Of a DNA stretch of 64,000 bases, positions 1 to 6,810 are shown piece after piece; within the stretch, counting starts at the first letter, position 1, and each line of letters opens with the position of its first letter. The position numbers were made by a program, and so were the translations under genes. The notes beneath the pieces were generated by a model that saw only the letters and a list, made by a program, of their open reading frames with translations, did no database searches and had not been told where the DNA came from. Where the stretch lies: assembly GCF_020991065.1 (NCBI RefSeq), contig NZ_CP087710.1, forward strand, positions 3,844,001 to 3,908,000, given 5' to 3'. This DNA comes from Nocardioides okcheonensis. GTDB lineage: Bacteria > Actinomycetota > Actinomycetes > Propionibacteriales > Nocardioidaceae.

Positions 1-1270
1 CCTGGATGGACGGCATCGCGGTCTTCAGGCCGAGGACGGGCGCGGCGAGGGCGAGCAGGACGACGAGGGACGCGAGCCCGAACGCGACGGGGCGCTTCCA
101 GAGGCGCTCGCCCCAGGCGGCGAACTTCGCGGACCGGTGCTCGCCGGTGTGGACCCACGTGAGCGCACCCTTGTTGATGCGGTCGTCGAGCTTGAACAGC
201 ACGAGCGGGAGCAGGGTGAGGGTGGCCAGGAGAACGAAGACGACGGCGAGCATGATGCCGCCGGCCATGGACCGGAACGCGGGTGAGGGCACGAGCATGA
301 CGGCGGTCAGCGAGACGAGGACGGTGGCGCCGGAGAGGAGGACGGCCTTGCCGGCGGTGTCCATGGTCTCGGCGATGGCCTGGCGTGGGGTCTCGTGGTG
401 GCCCATGCGGGCGGCTCGGAACCGGACGACGAGGAAGAGCGCGTAGTCGATGCCGAGCGCGAGGGCGAACATCATCGCGAAGTTCATCGCCCAGATGGAC
501 ACGGGGATGAGCTCGTTGATGAGCACCAGTGAGCCGGCGGAGGCGACGAGCCCGGCGAGGGTGAGGATGAGCGGCAGCCCGGCGGCGACGAGGGCGCCGA
601 AGGCGAGGACGAGGATGGCCAGGGTGACGGGCCACGACATCATCTCGGACGTGAGCATGGCGTCGAGGTTGGCTTCGTTGAAGTCCGACCACAGTAGCGA
701 GGCGCCGGTCGGGTTGACCTCGATGCCGTCACCGGAGAGGCCCTCGAGCTGACCCTTGAGGTCGTCGGCGACGCGGACCATCTCGTTGGTGTCGGCACCG
801 GCGCCAGCGAGGATGACTGCGGTCTTGCCGTCCTGGCTGAGCGTGGCGCCGGGCTGGGGGGCGATGACGTCGGCGATGCGGGGCTCGGCCTCGAGGATGC
901 GAGTGGCCTCGTCGATGACGTTCGCGCCCGCGCCCTGGATGACGGGTCCGTCGGTCGAGTGGATGACGACCTGGATGGCGGAGCTGGCGTTGCCGCCGAA
1001 GCTCTCGGTGGCGAGCTCGCGCACGGCGACGGACTCGGAACCGTCGGCCTGCCAGCCGGCGCCGGACAGGTTGGCTTCGACCTTGGGCGCGAACGCGCCG
1101 AGGCCGATGACGAGGAGCAGCCACACGAGGGCGGTGGCCTTGCGGTGGTGGGTGACCCAGAGGCCGAGGCGACCGAGGGGGCCGGGGCGGTAGCCGATGC
1201 CGTAGGGGTCCGCGTCGGAGGGGCCGTGGGGCGGGGTCTGGGCGTGGCGGCGGGTGGCCGTCGACGTCAT
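1..1270 (-). CDS. MMPL/RND-family membrane transporter, N-terminal part
   Basis: This frame runs off the left edge, leaving about 423 N-terminal residues. It shows the MMPL layout: a cytoplasmic tail, a first membrane helix near residues 46-62, an extracytoplasmic domain to about residue 185, then a helix bundle carrying GIDYALFLVVRFR near residue 273, a motif typical of proton-driven MMPL pumps. The family exports lipids or hydrophobic compounds; the substrate here is unknown. It starts at ATG 1270, 67 bp downstream of the TauE-type gene on the same strand, so it may be the last gene of the sulfur transcript. That link rests on position only. No strong ribosome binding site precedes the ATG. 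Confidence 0.85.
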   Translation of the reverse strand, partial: MTSTATRRHAQTPPHGPSDADPYGIGYRPGPLGRLGLWVTHHRKATALVWLLLVIGLGAFAPKVEANLSGAGWQADGSESVAVRELATESFGGNASSAIQVVIHSTDGPVIQGAGANVIDEATRILEAEPRIADVIAPQPGATLSQDGKTAVILAGAGADTNEMVRVADDLKGQLEGLSGDGIEVNPTGASLLWSDFNEANLDAMLTSEMMSWPVTLAILVLAFGALVAAGLPLILTLAGLVASAGSLVLINELIPVSIWAMNFAMMFALALGIDYALFLVVRFRAARMGHHETPRQAIAETMDTAGKAVLLSGATVLVSLTAVMLVPSPAFRSMAGGIMLAVVFVLLATLTLLPLVLFKLDDRINKGALTWVHTGEHRSAKFAAWGERLWKRPVAFGLASLVVLLALAAPVLGLKTAMPSIQ

Positions 1271-1337
1271 GAGCGGAACTCGTTCCTGTGTCGGGGTGAG
1301 ACGGTCTGGCGTACGTGGACGAAGTGGGGTGAGCGGG

Positions 1338-2168
1338 TCAGATGAGGGCGGGTAGGGCGGTTGCGGCGGTGTAGGCGGCGACGAGGAGCACCAGGGCGGT
1401 GAAGACGGCGGATAGCCGTCGTGTGTCGGTGTGGGCGGCGAGGCGGGCGCCGGCGATGGAGCCGGCGACGGCGGTGACGGTGAGGGCGGCGACGAGCCAC
1501 CAGTCGGGGGCGATGCCGGTGCCGGCGCGGGTGGCGAGCGCCGACGCGCTGGTGATGGTGATGACGACCAGCGACGTGCCGGCGGCGTAGCCCATGGGCA
1601 GCGCGAGCGCGAGGGTGAGGGCGGGGACGACGAGGAGCCCGCCGCCGACGCCGAGGAACCCTGTGAGCAGCCCGACCGCGGTCGCGGTGACGAGGACCTT
1701 CAGCGCGCGCGGGCACTGGCACATGAAGGTGGGGCTGAACGTGATGATCGGGTCGTCGAGCTGCGGCTTGGCGGCGTGGGTTCCCGCGCTGTTTCCGCGT
1801 CGGCTGCGGACCTGGCGGCTGACCATCAGCCCGGCCACGACGAGCATGAGCCCGGCGAACGCGGCCAGCAGGACGGGCTCGGGCACGGCAGCTGACGCGC
1901 GAGCGCCTGCGACGGCACCGGCGATGGCGACGGCCCCGAATGCGATGCCGCGCGCGAGCAGGACATTTCCAGCCCGCCGGGCGGTGACGGCGCCGGCCAG
2001 GGAGGTGGTGCCGACGATGACGAGCGACCCGGTGGTCGCCTGAGCGGGCGTCTGCTCGAGCGCGAGGAGCACGGGGACGGCCAGGATGGACCCGCCGCCG
2101 CCGAGCGCACCGAGGCTGAGCCCGATGAACGCGCCGGCGACGACGGCGGCAAGGAGTGCGAAGGTCAC
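1338..2168 (-). CDS. TauE/SafE-family sulfite/sulfur-anion exporter
   Basis: The product is a 276-residue inner-membrane protein of the TauE/SafE (former DUF81) family, whose members move sulfite, sulfoacetate or other sulfur anions. Two glycine-rich repeats mark the family: GALGGGGSI near the N-terminus and GFLGVGGG in the second half, each followed by a run of helices. I take GTG 2168 as the start because it overlaps the stop of the upstream MBL/rhodanese gene as GTGA; the longer open frame above it is antisense shadow. Tight coupling to persulfide-handling genes suggests export of sulfite or thiosulfate made by them. The substrate is inferred. Confidence 0.88.
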   Translation of the reverse strand: MTFALLAAVVAGAFIGLSLGALGGGGSILAVPVLLALEQTPAQATTGSLVIVGTTSLAGAVTARRAGNVLLARGIAFGAVAIAGAVAGARASAAVPEPVLLAAFAGLMLVVAGLMVSRQVRSRRGNSAGTHAAKPQLDDPIITFSPTFMCQCPRALKVLVTATAVGLLTGFLGVGGGLLVVPALTLALALPMGYAAGTSLVVITITSASALATRAGTGIAPDWWLVAALTVTAVAGSIAGARLAAHTDTRRLSAVFTALVLLVAAYTAATALPALI

Positions 2169-3547
2169 GCCTCGGGCCCCACGAGGTGCAGTCCGACCTT
2201 CTCGGCGTTGTCGAAGCTGTCGTCGACCGCGACGAGCTTCGTCCCGGCGGCGGAGAGGAACGATGCGGCCACGGAGGCGCGGTAGCCGCCGGCGCAGTGG
2301 ACCCACACCTCGCCGGCCGGGACGTCGGCCAGGCGCTGCGGGAGTTCGTGGATGGGGATGTTGACGGCGCCGGCGATGCGGGCCTTGTCGTGCTCGTCGG
2401 CTCGGCGGACGTCGAGGATGACGATGTCGCGGTGGTGACGGACCTGGGCGAGGTCGGCGAACGTGGCGGTGGGGAACGAGCTGAGCTCTCGGTCGGACCA
2501 GTCCTGCGGACCGCCGGTGGCGTGTGTGGCGGGGCGGTCGATGCCGATGCGGACCAGCTCGCGCTGCGCTTCTGCGACGTCCTCGGGTGTCTCGCCGAGG
2601 AGGGTGACGGGGGTGCCCCACGTGATGAGCCAGCCGAGGTACGTGGCGAAACCGCCGTCGAGACCGAAGTTCAGCGTGCCCGGGGCGTGCCCGGCAGCGA
2701 ACGCGGTGCGGTTGCGCAGGTCCACGACCCACTCACCGGCCTCGATGCGCCGACGCAGTTCAGCGGCCTCCGCGCGGACCGGGGCGGAGAGGTCGGGTTC
2801 GGACGGCCCGTCGGCGTTGGCGGGCGCCATGTGGGCGTAGTAGGACGGGTAGGCGCCGAGACCGGCAAGGAGCTCGTCGACGTAGGTCTGCTCGTCTTGG
2901 GTGAGGACCGGGTTCGACTTCTTCTCCTGCCCGATCGTCGACGAGGTCGCATCCGACTGCGTGGCGGAGCAGAACGACCCGAACCCGTGGGTCGGGTACA
3001 CCTCGGCCTCGTCGGGCAGCAGCTCGGCGAGCTTGTGCGCAGAGGCGTGCTGGTGGTGGACCAGGTCGTGCGTGTGCTCGGCGCCAAGGAGGTCAGGGCG
3101 CCCAGTGGCGCCGTAGAGGAGCGAGCCGCCAGTGAATACCGCGACTTGCTCAGCACGTGCGGCGTCGAACAGCGCGTAGGAGAGGTGGGTGAACGTGTGG
3201 CCGGGGGTTGCCAGCGCGGTTACGCGCATCCGTTCACCCACCTCGACGACTTGCCCGTCCGCCACGGGGGTGCGGACGAAGGACACGTCGTCCTCGCCGT
3301 TGACGAGGTACTGGGCACCGGTTGCCTGCGCGAGGGCGAGGCCGCCGGTGACGTAGTCGTTGTGGATGTGGGTCTCGAAGACGTGGGTCAACTCGACCGA
3401 GTGCTTCTCGAGAAGGCCGAGCACGCGGTCGATGTCGCGCTGCGGGTCGACCACGAAGGCGACCTCACCGTCGTGGACGAGGTAGCTGCGGTCGCCCAGG
3501 CTCGGGGTCTCGATGGGGATGATGGTCAGGTCGGTGGTCTCGGTCAT
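2165..3547 (-). CDS. MBL-fold / double-rhodanese protein (persulfide dioxygenase-like)
   Basis: The 460-residue protein has an N-terminal metallo-beta-lactamase fold with H60-x-H62-x-D64 (THIHNDYVTGG) and a TPGHT motif, then two rhodanese domains. Only the second keeps the active cysteine (Cys418 in VHCAGGYRA); the first has none at that place, as is usual in tandem rhodaneses. Related fusions oxidise glutathione or protein persulfides to sulfite and pass sulfane sulfur to a cysteine. The ETHE1-type FTGD ligand motif reads FTGGS here, so metal binding may differ. I chose ATG 3547 because AGGAG lies 9 nt upstream; GTG 3610, overlapping the previous stop as GTGA, would add 21 residues. Confidence 0.88.
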   Translation of the reverse strand: MTETTDLTIIPIETPSLGDRSYLVHDGEVAFVVDPQRDIDRVLGLLEKHSVELTHVFETHIHNDYVTGGLALAQATGAQYLVNGEDDVSFVRTPVADGQVVEVGERMRVTALATPGHTFTHLSYALFDAARAEQVAVFTGGSLLYGATGRPDLLGAEHTHDLVHHQHASAHKLAELLPDEAEVYPTHGFGSFCSATQSDATSSTIGQEKKSNPVLTQDEQTYVDELLAGLGAYPSYYAHMAPANADGPSEPDLSAPVRAEAAELRRRIEAGEWVVDLRNRTAFAAGHAPGTLNFGLDGGFATYLGWLITWGTPVTLLGETPEDVAEAQRELVRIGIDRPATHATGGPQDWSDRELSSFPTATFADLAQVRHHRDIVILDVRRADEHDKARIAGAVNIPIHELPQRLADVPAGEVWVHCAGGYRASVAASFLSAAGTKLVAVDDSFDNAEKVGLHLVGPEA

Positions 3548-3606
3548 CTCGTGGGTCTCCTGTCGGTCGGTCGACGCGGTGGCGAGCGGGTCGTACAGGT
3601 CGGGAA

Positions 3607-3939
3607 TCACAGGCCGACGTCGAGGGCACGGCCGGAGGCGGCCCAGGCCTGGGTTCCGCCGGCCACCGAGTAGGCCCGATACCCGTTCGCGACGAGCAGG
3701 TCAGTCATGGCGGCGCTGCGGTTGTCGGAGGCGCACACCACGTAGACAGGCCGCGTCTTGTCCAGCTCGCCCACGCGAGAGGACAGGCGACTCATCGGCA
3801 TCAGCGCAGCACCGGGGACGTGGCCGGCGGCGTACTCGCCCGCTTCGCGCACGTCGATGAGCGCTGCCTCGCCTGACTCGTCGTCGTTCAGTGCAGCGGC
3901 GAGCTGCTCGATGTCGATCTCAGGGGTGCGGGTGCTCAT
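3607..3939 (-). CDS. single-domain rhodanese sulfurtransferase
   Basis: This 110-residue cytoplasmic protein is one rhodanese domain: LIDVREAGEYAAGHVPGA near the N-terminus and the catalytic loop CASDNR with Cys69. Such proteins carry sulfane sulfur as a cysteine persulfide and hand it to thiols. ATG 3939 has AGGAGG 7 nt upstream. It is the first gene of the minus-strand arm and faces the thioredoxin gene across the operator region, so the two arms are probably co-regulated. It likely supplies persulfide to, or takes it from, the MBL/rhodanese protein encoded next. Confidence 0.9.
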   Translation of the reverse strand: MSTRTPEIDIEQLAAALNDDESGEAALIDVREAGEYAAGHVPGAALMPMSRLSSRVGELDKTRPVYVVCASDNRSAAMTDLLVANGYRAYSVAGGTQAWAASGRALDVGL

Positions 3940-3966
3940 CAGTGCTTTCCTCCTGTGCCTTGCCGG

Positions 3967-3984
3967 ATACCCAGTGGGGTATCG
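3967..3984. promoter_or_regulatory. CstR/CsoR-type operator, copy 1 (perfect dyad)
   Basis: GATACCC and GGGTATC form a perfect dyad around a 4-bp centre, containing ATAC-N8-GTAT. It lies 28 bp upstream of the rhodanese ATG, where a repressor would block the minus-strand promoter. CsoR/CstR-family proteins bind GC-centred dyads flanked by ATAC/GTAT, and such a regulator is encoded at 4920. Confidence 0.65.
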
Positions 3985-4001
3985 AGGTATGCAACCGTAC
4001 A

Positions 4002-4017
4002 CACCCCCGGGGGTATT
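4002..4017. promoter_or_regulatory. CstR/CsoR-type operator, copy 2
   Basis: ACACCCCCGGGGGTAT has the same 16-bp layout as copy 1, with a continuous C5G5 core and one mismatch in the left ATAC. It sits between the two divergent gene arms. Confidence 0.55.
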
Positions 4018-4058
4018 CCCGCAAGTCGTCGCGCGAGCCGTGCTCCAGGCGCCGCGGA

Positions 4059-4074
4059 ATACGGGAGGGGGTAT
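4059..4074. promoter_or_regulatory. CstR/CsoR-type operator, copy 3
   Basis: ATAC (4059-4062) and GTAT (4071-4074) are again separated by exactly 8 bp, though the inner bases (GGGAGGGG) are not symmetric. It lies about 50 bp upstream of the thioredoxin start, on the plus-strand arm. The shared 16-bp spacing across three sites is the main support. Confidence 0.5.
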
Positions 4075-4126
4075 CCTCGTTGCGGTGGGCAGCCACCATC
4101 CGAGACACAGCAGAGGAGTGAGCCTG

Positions 4127-4510
4127 ATGGCCACCATCAACCTGGGTGCCGAGAACTTCGAGCGCACCATCACCGAGAACGACGTCGTCTTCGTCGACTT
4201 CTGGGCGTCGTGGTGCGGCCCGTGCCGCATGTTCGCGCCCATCTACGAGGCTGCCTCGAACGCGCACGCCGACGTCGTGTTCGGCAAGGTCGACACCGAG
4301 GCTGAGCAGGCTCTCGCCGCGGCCGCGAACATCACCTCCATCCCGACGCTCATGGCGTTCAAGGGCGGGACCCTGGTGTTCTCTCAGCCCGGCGCCCTGC
4401 CGGCAGCCGCGCTCGAGCAGATCCTGACGGCCGTGCGCGATCTCGACGTCGAGGCCGCCCTCGCCGAGCAGAGCTCCACGCAGACCGTCGAGCAGAGGAA
4501 GAGCGCCTGA
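4127..4510 (+). CDS. thioredoxin
   Basis: The product is a 127-residue thioredoxin with the classical WCGPC site (Cys30, Cys33) after FVDFWAS and a cis-proline segment SIPTLMAF. A tail of about 20 residues follows the fold. It reduces disulfides and can release persulfides from rhodaneses. ATG 4127 follows AGGAG with about 8 nt spacing; the upstream open frame is non-coding leader. Its stop overlaps the next ATG by one base (TGATG). It heads the plus-strand arm behind the three operator-like sites, so induction by reactive sulfur is likely but inferred. Confidence 0.92.
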   Translation: MATINLGAENFERTITENDVVFVDFWASWCGPCRMFAPIYEAASNAHADVVFGKVDTEAEQALAAAANITSIPTLMAFKGGTLVFSQPGALPAAALEQILTAVRDLDVEAALAEQSSTQTVEQRKSA

Positions 4511-4920
4511 TGACCACCTTCACCCTCAGCGCCACGCTGAACCAGCCCTACGACGAAGCCGTCAACGCCACCCGCCAGGCACTCGCCGAGCAGGGGTTCG
4601 GCATCCTCACCGAGATCGACCTCAGGGCCACGCTGAAGACCAAGCTCGACGTCGACGTCGCGCCCCAGGTCATCCTCGGCGCCTGCCGACCCGCACTCGC
4701 CTACGAGGCGCTCACCTTGGACCCGTCCATCGCCGCGGTCCTGCCGTGCAACGTCGTCGTCCGGGCCCTCGGCGACCAGACCACCCTCGTCGAAGCGTTC
4801 GACCCCGACGCGATGATGGGCCTCGCCGACAGCGACGCCCTCGACGCGGTCGCCGCCGACGCCAAGCAGCGCCTGACCGCGGCCCTCGCCGCACTCACCC
4901 AGAACAGCCAGGAGAACTGA
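4510..4920 (+). CDS. DUF302 domain protein
   Basis: This 136-residue cytoplasmic protein belongs to DUF302. The family signature is clear: LGACRPALAYEAL in the middle and VLPCNVVVRA after it, with a conserved cysteine in each. The biochemical role is not established; the proteins often sit beside sulfur-oxidation, rhodanese and metal-stress genes. It is translationally coupled at both ends (TGATG with thioredoxin, ATG 4920 with the regulator), placing it firmly in the sulfur module. The two cysteines could carry persulfide, which is speculation. Confidence 0.85.
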   Translation: MTTFTLSATLNQPYDEAVNATRQALAEQGFGILTEIDLRATLKTKLDVDVAPQVILGACRPALAYEALTLDPSIAAVLPCNVVVRALGDQTTLVEAFDPDAMMGLADSDALDAVAADAKQRLTAALAALTQNSQEN

Positions 4921-5186
4921 TGGAGCTCGACCCGACCTCGATGAAGCCGGTCATCAACCGCATCAAGCGCGCCCAAGGCCAGCTTTCCGGCGTGCTGCGG
5001 CTCCTCGAGGAAGGACGCGACTGCGAGGACGTCGTCACCCAGCTCGCCGCCGTGTCCAAGGCGCTCGACCGCGCCGGGTTCGCCATCGTCGCCTCCGGCC
5101 TGCAGCAGTGCCTCGTCGAGAACGACGGCAACGCCGACAGCCTCGACGTGAAGAAGATGGAGAAGCTCTTCCTCTCCCTCGCCTGA
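4920..5186 (+). CDS. cstR: CstR-type persulfide-sensing repressor (CsoR/DUF156 family)
   Basis: The 88-residue all-helical protein matches the CsoR/RcnR/CstR family (INRIKRAQGQL near the N-terminus). It keeps Cys35 and Cys64, 29 residues apart as in the persulfide sensor CstR, but has Gly60 where copper-sensing CsoR has its histidine ligand four residues before the second cysteine. This favours a sulfur sensor over a copper sensor. ATG 4920 shares its A with the TGA of the DUF302 gene, and GGAG lies just upstream. CstR proteins repress rhodanese, persulfide dioxygenase and TauE genes until a di- or trisulfide forms between the two cysteines. The neighbours and operator-like sites fit this exactly. 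Confidence 0.85.
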   Translation: MELDPTSMKPVINRIKRAQGQLSGVLRLLEEGRDCEDVVTQLAAVSKALDRAGFAIVASGLQQCLVENDGNADSLDVKKMEKLFLSLA

Positions 5187-5354
5187 GCACCGTCCCGACG
5201 AGGCGCGCGCCCCGGCCTTCCAGACTGCGGTGGCGCCGGGCGGCTCCCCGCCGGCCTCCTTGAGGCCTACAACGCAGCCGTCGAAAGCTGAACCCACGCC
5301 CCCTCATCCCGGCCCTGACCAGGTAGCGCCGTTCGACATGAAGGTGACGAGACG
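5187..5354. other. non-coding stretch after the sulfur module
   Basis: I see no supported gene, hairpin or promoter here. The open frames on both strands have no recognisable family and no start signals. Confidence 0.5.
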
Positions 5355-5756
5355 CTGACGTTCAACGACCTACTCGCGCTCGAGCACGTCGACGTCGCCC
5401 GCGTGCGGCTGGTGCGGCACGAAGATCGACGGCTTGCCGCGGGACGCCTCTACGAGGCGTGGCGCAACGACCGGGCATCGTTCGAGAGCTACCAGGCCGT
5501 GCAGGCTCGAGCCGTGTTCGGTGCCGGCGACCTGCTCGCCAGCTTCATCGTCACCGACGCCGGCAAGGCGGGCTTCGTCCGCATGTCCAGCGTCGACGGA
5601 GTGGGGACGTGCCCCGAGGGGGCGGTCGACGCCCTGCTGAAGCGTTCGTGTCGAGCATCTTCTCGGTCGGCGCGTAGCCGTAGGTCGTATCCATGCCGGA
5701 GACCGGTCCGTGTTGGCGGATCTTCAACAAGTCGCGCACGGCATGGATCGGTGTGA
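5355..5756 (+). pseudogene. N-terminal remnant, possibly of a GIY-YIG-nuclease-like protein
   Basis: The frame from 5355 reads TFNDLLALE, VRLVRHED, LYEAWR, SYQAVQ and GDLLASFIV. This pattern resembles the N-terminus of an actinobacterial protein often annotated as GIY-YIG nuclease family; I recall it from memory and could not search. No in-frame ATG or GTG precedes it. After about position 5640 (VDALLK) the protein-like composition stops and an arginine/serine-rich tail runs to a stop at 5754-5756. I read it as a gene cut at both ends. Confidence 0.4.
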
Positions 5757-5889
5757 CGTGGCACACGTCGACACAGGGTGGTGTGACGGCATCAACCAGG
5801 TCCAGCGCATCGTGATGGCACGCCACTTCGGGTGTGCCCGCCCGCGGCGGGTGCCGGGCACACTGGCCCGACCTGGAAAGGCGGGCACC
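5757..5889. other. gene debris with a GC-rich hairpin
   Basis: GTGTGCCCG (5833-5841) can pair with CGGGCACAC (about 5853-5861), a possible terminator. A minus-strand open frame from 5826 has a plausible-looking N-terminal 65 residues but no family I recognise, and it overlaps the remnant described at 5355. Confidence 0.3.
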
Positions 5890-6024
5890 TTGTTCGACGA
5901 GCTCGACGCCACCCTCGCGCTGGTGCTGGGCGTGCAGCTCGGCCTCGCGGCCCTGCTCTACCTCCTCGCGCGGCTCGAGCCGCTGACGCCGGAGCGCGAC
6001 GACGCAGACACGTCGCCGCGATAG
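5890..6024 (+). CDS. possible 44-residue membrane miniprotein
   Basis: Starting at TTG 5890, with AAGG about 8 nt upstream, the frame gives 44 residues. A short acidic N-terminus is followed by one strong membrane helix (LALVLGVQLGLAALLYLLA) and a charged tail. I recognise no family. The composition is more protein-like than the surrounding debris. It could instead be the C-terminal end of a lost gene, since no ATG or GTG start exists. It ends 23 bp before the dienelactone hydrolase gene. Confidence 0.35.
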   Translation: MFDELDATLALVLGVQLGLAALLYLLARLEPLTPERDDADTSPR

Positions 6025-6047
6025 GGCTCGGGGGCTAGCCTCGGCGC

Positions 6048-6800
6048 GTGCCGACCACCACGCTGACCCTGCCCGACGGCGACGCCGAGGCGTACGTCGC
6101 TCCCGCTCCCGGCGGCGCGCCCGCGCCGGGCGTCCTGTTCGTCATCGACGCGATCGGGCTGCGACCGCGGATCGAGGAGATGGCCGACCGGATCGCCTCC
6201 TGGGGCTACACCGTCCTCGCGCCGAACGTCTTCTTTCGCGAGGGCAGCGCCGCCGAGACCTCGCCCACGCGCGACCTCCGCGAGCCGGGCGCGCGCGAGG
6301 AGTTCATGGGCGAGGCGATGGGCCGCGTCCAGCGGCTGACCCCCGACCAGCTGGAGCGTGACCTCCCGGCCTACCTCGCCGCGCTCCGCGCGCTCCCCGA
6401 GGTCGCGACCGACGAGGTCGGCGTCACCGGCTACTGCATGGGCGCGCGCATCGCGATCCGCGCGTCGGGCCTCGACCCCGCCGTCGTCGCCGTCGGCGGC
6501 TGGCACGGCGGCGGCCTGGTGACGGACGCCCCGGACAGCCCGCACCTCGCGATCGCCACGGCCCGGGCGTCGTACGCCTTCGGGCACGCCTCGGACGACC
6601 GGTCGATGCCGCCCGAGGCGGTCGAGGCGCTGGGTGCCGCGCTGGACGCGGCCGGGCTCGCCGCGCGCAACGAGGTGTTCCCCGGCCCGCACGGCTACTC
6701 GATGTCGGACACCTCGATGTACGACGAGGAGTCCGCCGAGCGGCACTTCGCGAGCCTGCGCGCGCTGCTCGACGCGATGCTGCGGCCCGCGTCCGCCTGA
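6048..6800 (+). CDS. dienelactone hydrolase family protein
   Basis: This 250-residue alpha/beta hydrolase has the dienelactone hydrolase nucleophile motif GYCMGAR with Cys130, candidate acid Asp183/Asp184 and catalytic His215 in PGPHGYS. The family hydrolyses cyclic or small carboxylic esters; the substrate here is unknown. GTG 6048 is the start. There is no Shine-Dalgarno, but TAGCCT (6036-6041) ends 6 nt before the GTG, the pattern of a leaderless transcript. It stands alone, convergent with the RTX-like gene after it. Confidence 0.9.
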   Translation: MPTTTLTLPDGDAEAYVAPAPGGAPAPGVLFVIDAIGLRPRIEEMADRIASWGYTVLAPNVFFREGSAAETSPTRDLREPGAREEFMGEAMGRVQRLTPDQLERDLPAYLAALRALPEVATDEVGVTGYCMGARIAIRASGLDPAVVAVGGWHGGGLVTDAPDSPHLAIATARASYAFGHASDDRSMPPEAVEALGAALDAAGLAARNEVFPGPHGYSMSDTSMYDEESAERHFASLRALLDAMLRPASA

Positions 6801-6810
6801 CGCCGGACGC

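Noticed and set aside
2156..3673. 505-codon plus-strand frame opposite the MBL/rhodanese gene
   Set aside because: The minus-strand product has complete enzyme motifs, while this frame is Gly/Val/Arg-rich without motifs.
4920..5186. copper-sensing CsoR
   Set aside because: The histidine ligand four residues before the second cysteine is Gly60, and the neighbours are sulfur genes; the copper genes lie elsewhere (8674-10326).
5551..5826. 91-codon minus-strand ORF
   Set aside because: No family recognised, it overlaps the decayed plus-strand remnant, and its C-terminal part is pure shadow composition.
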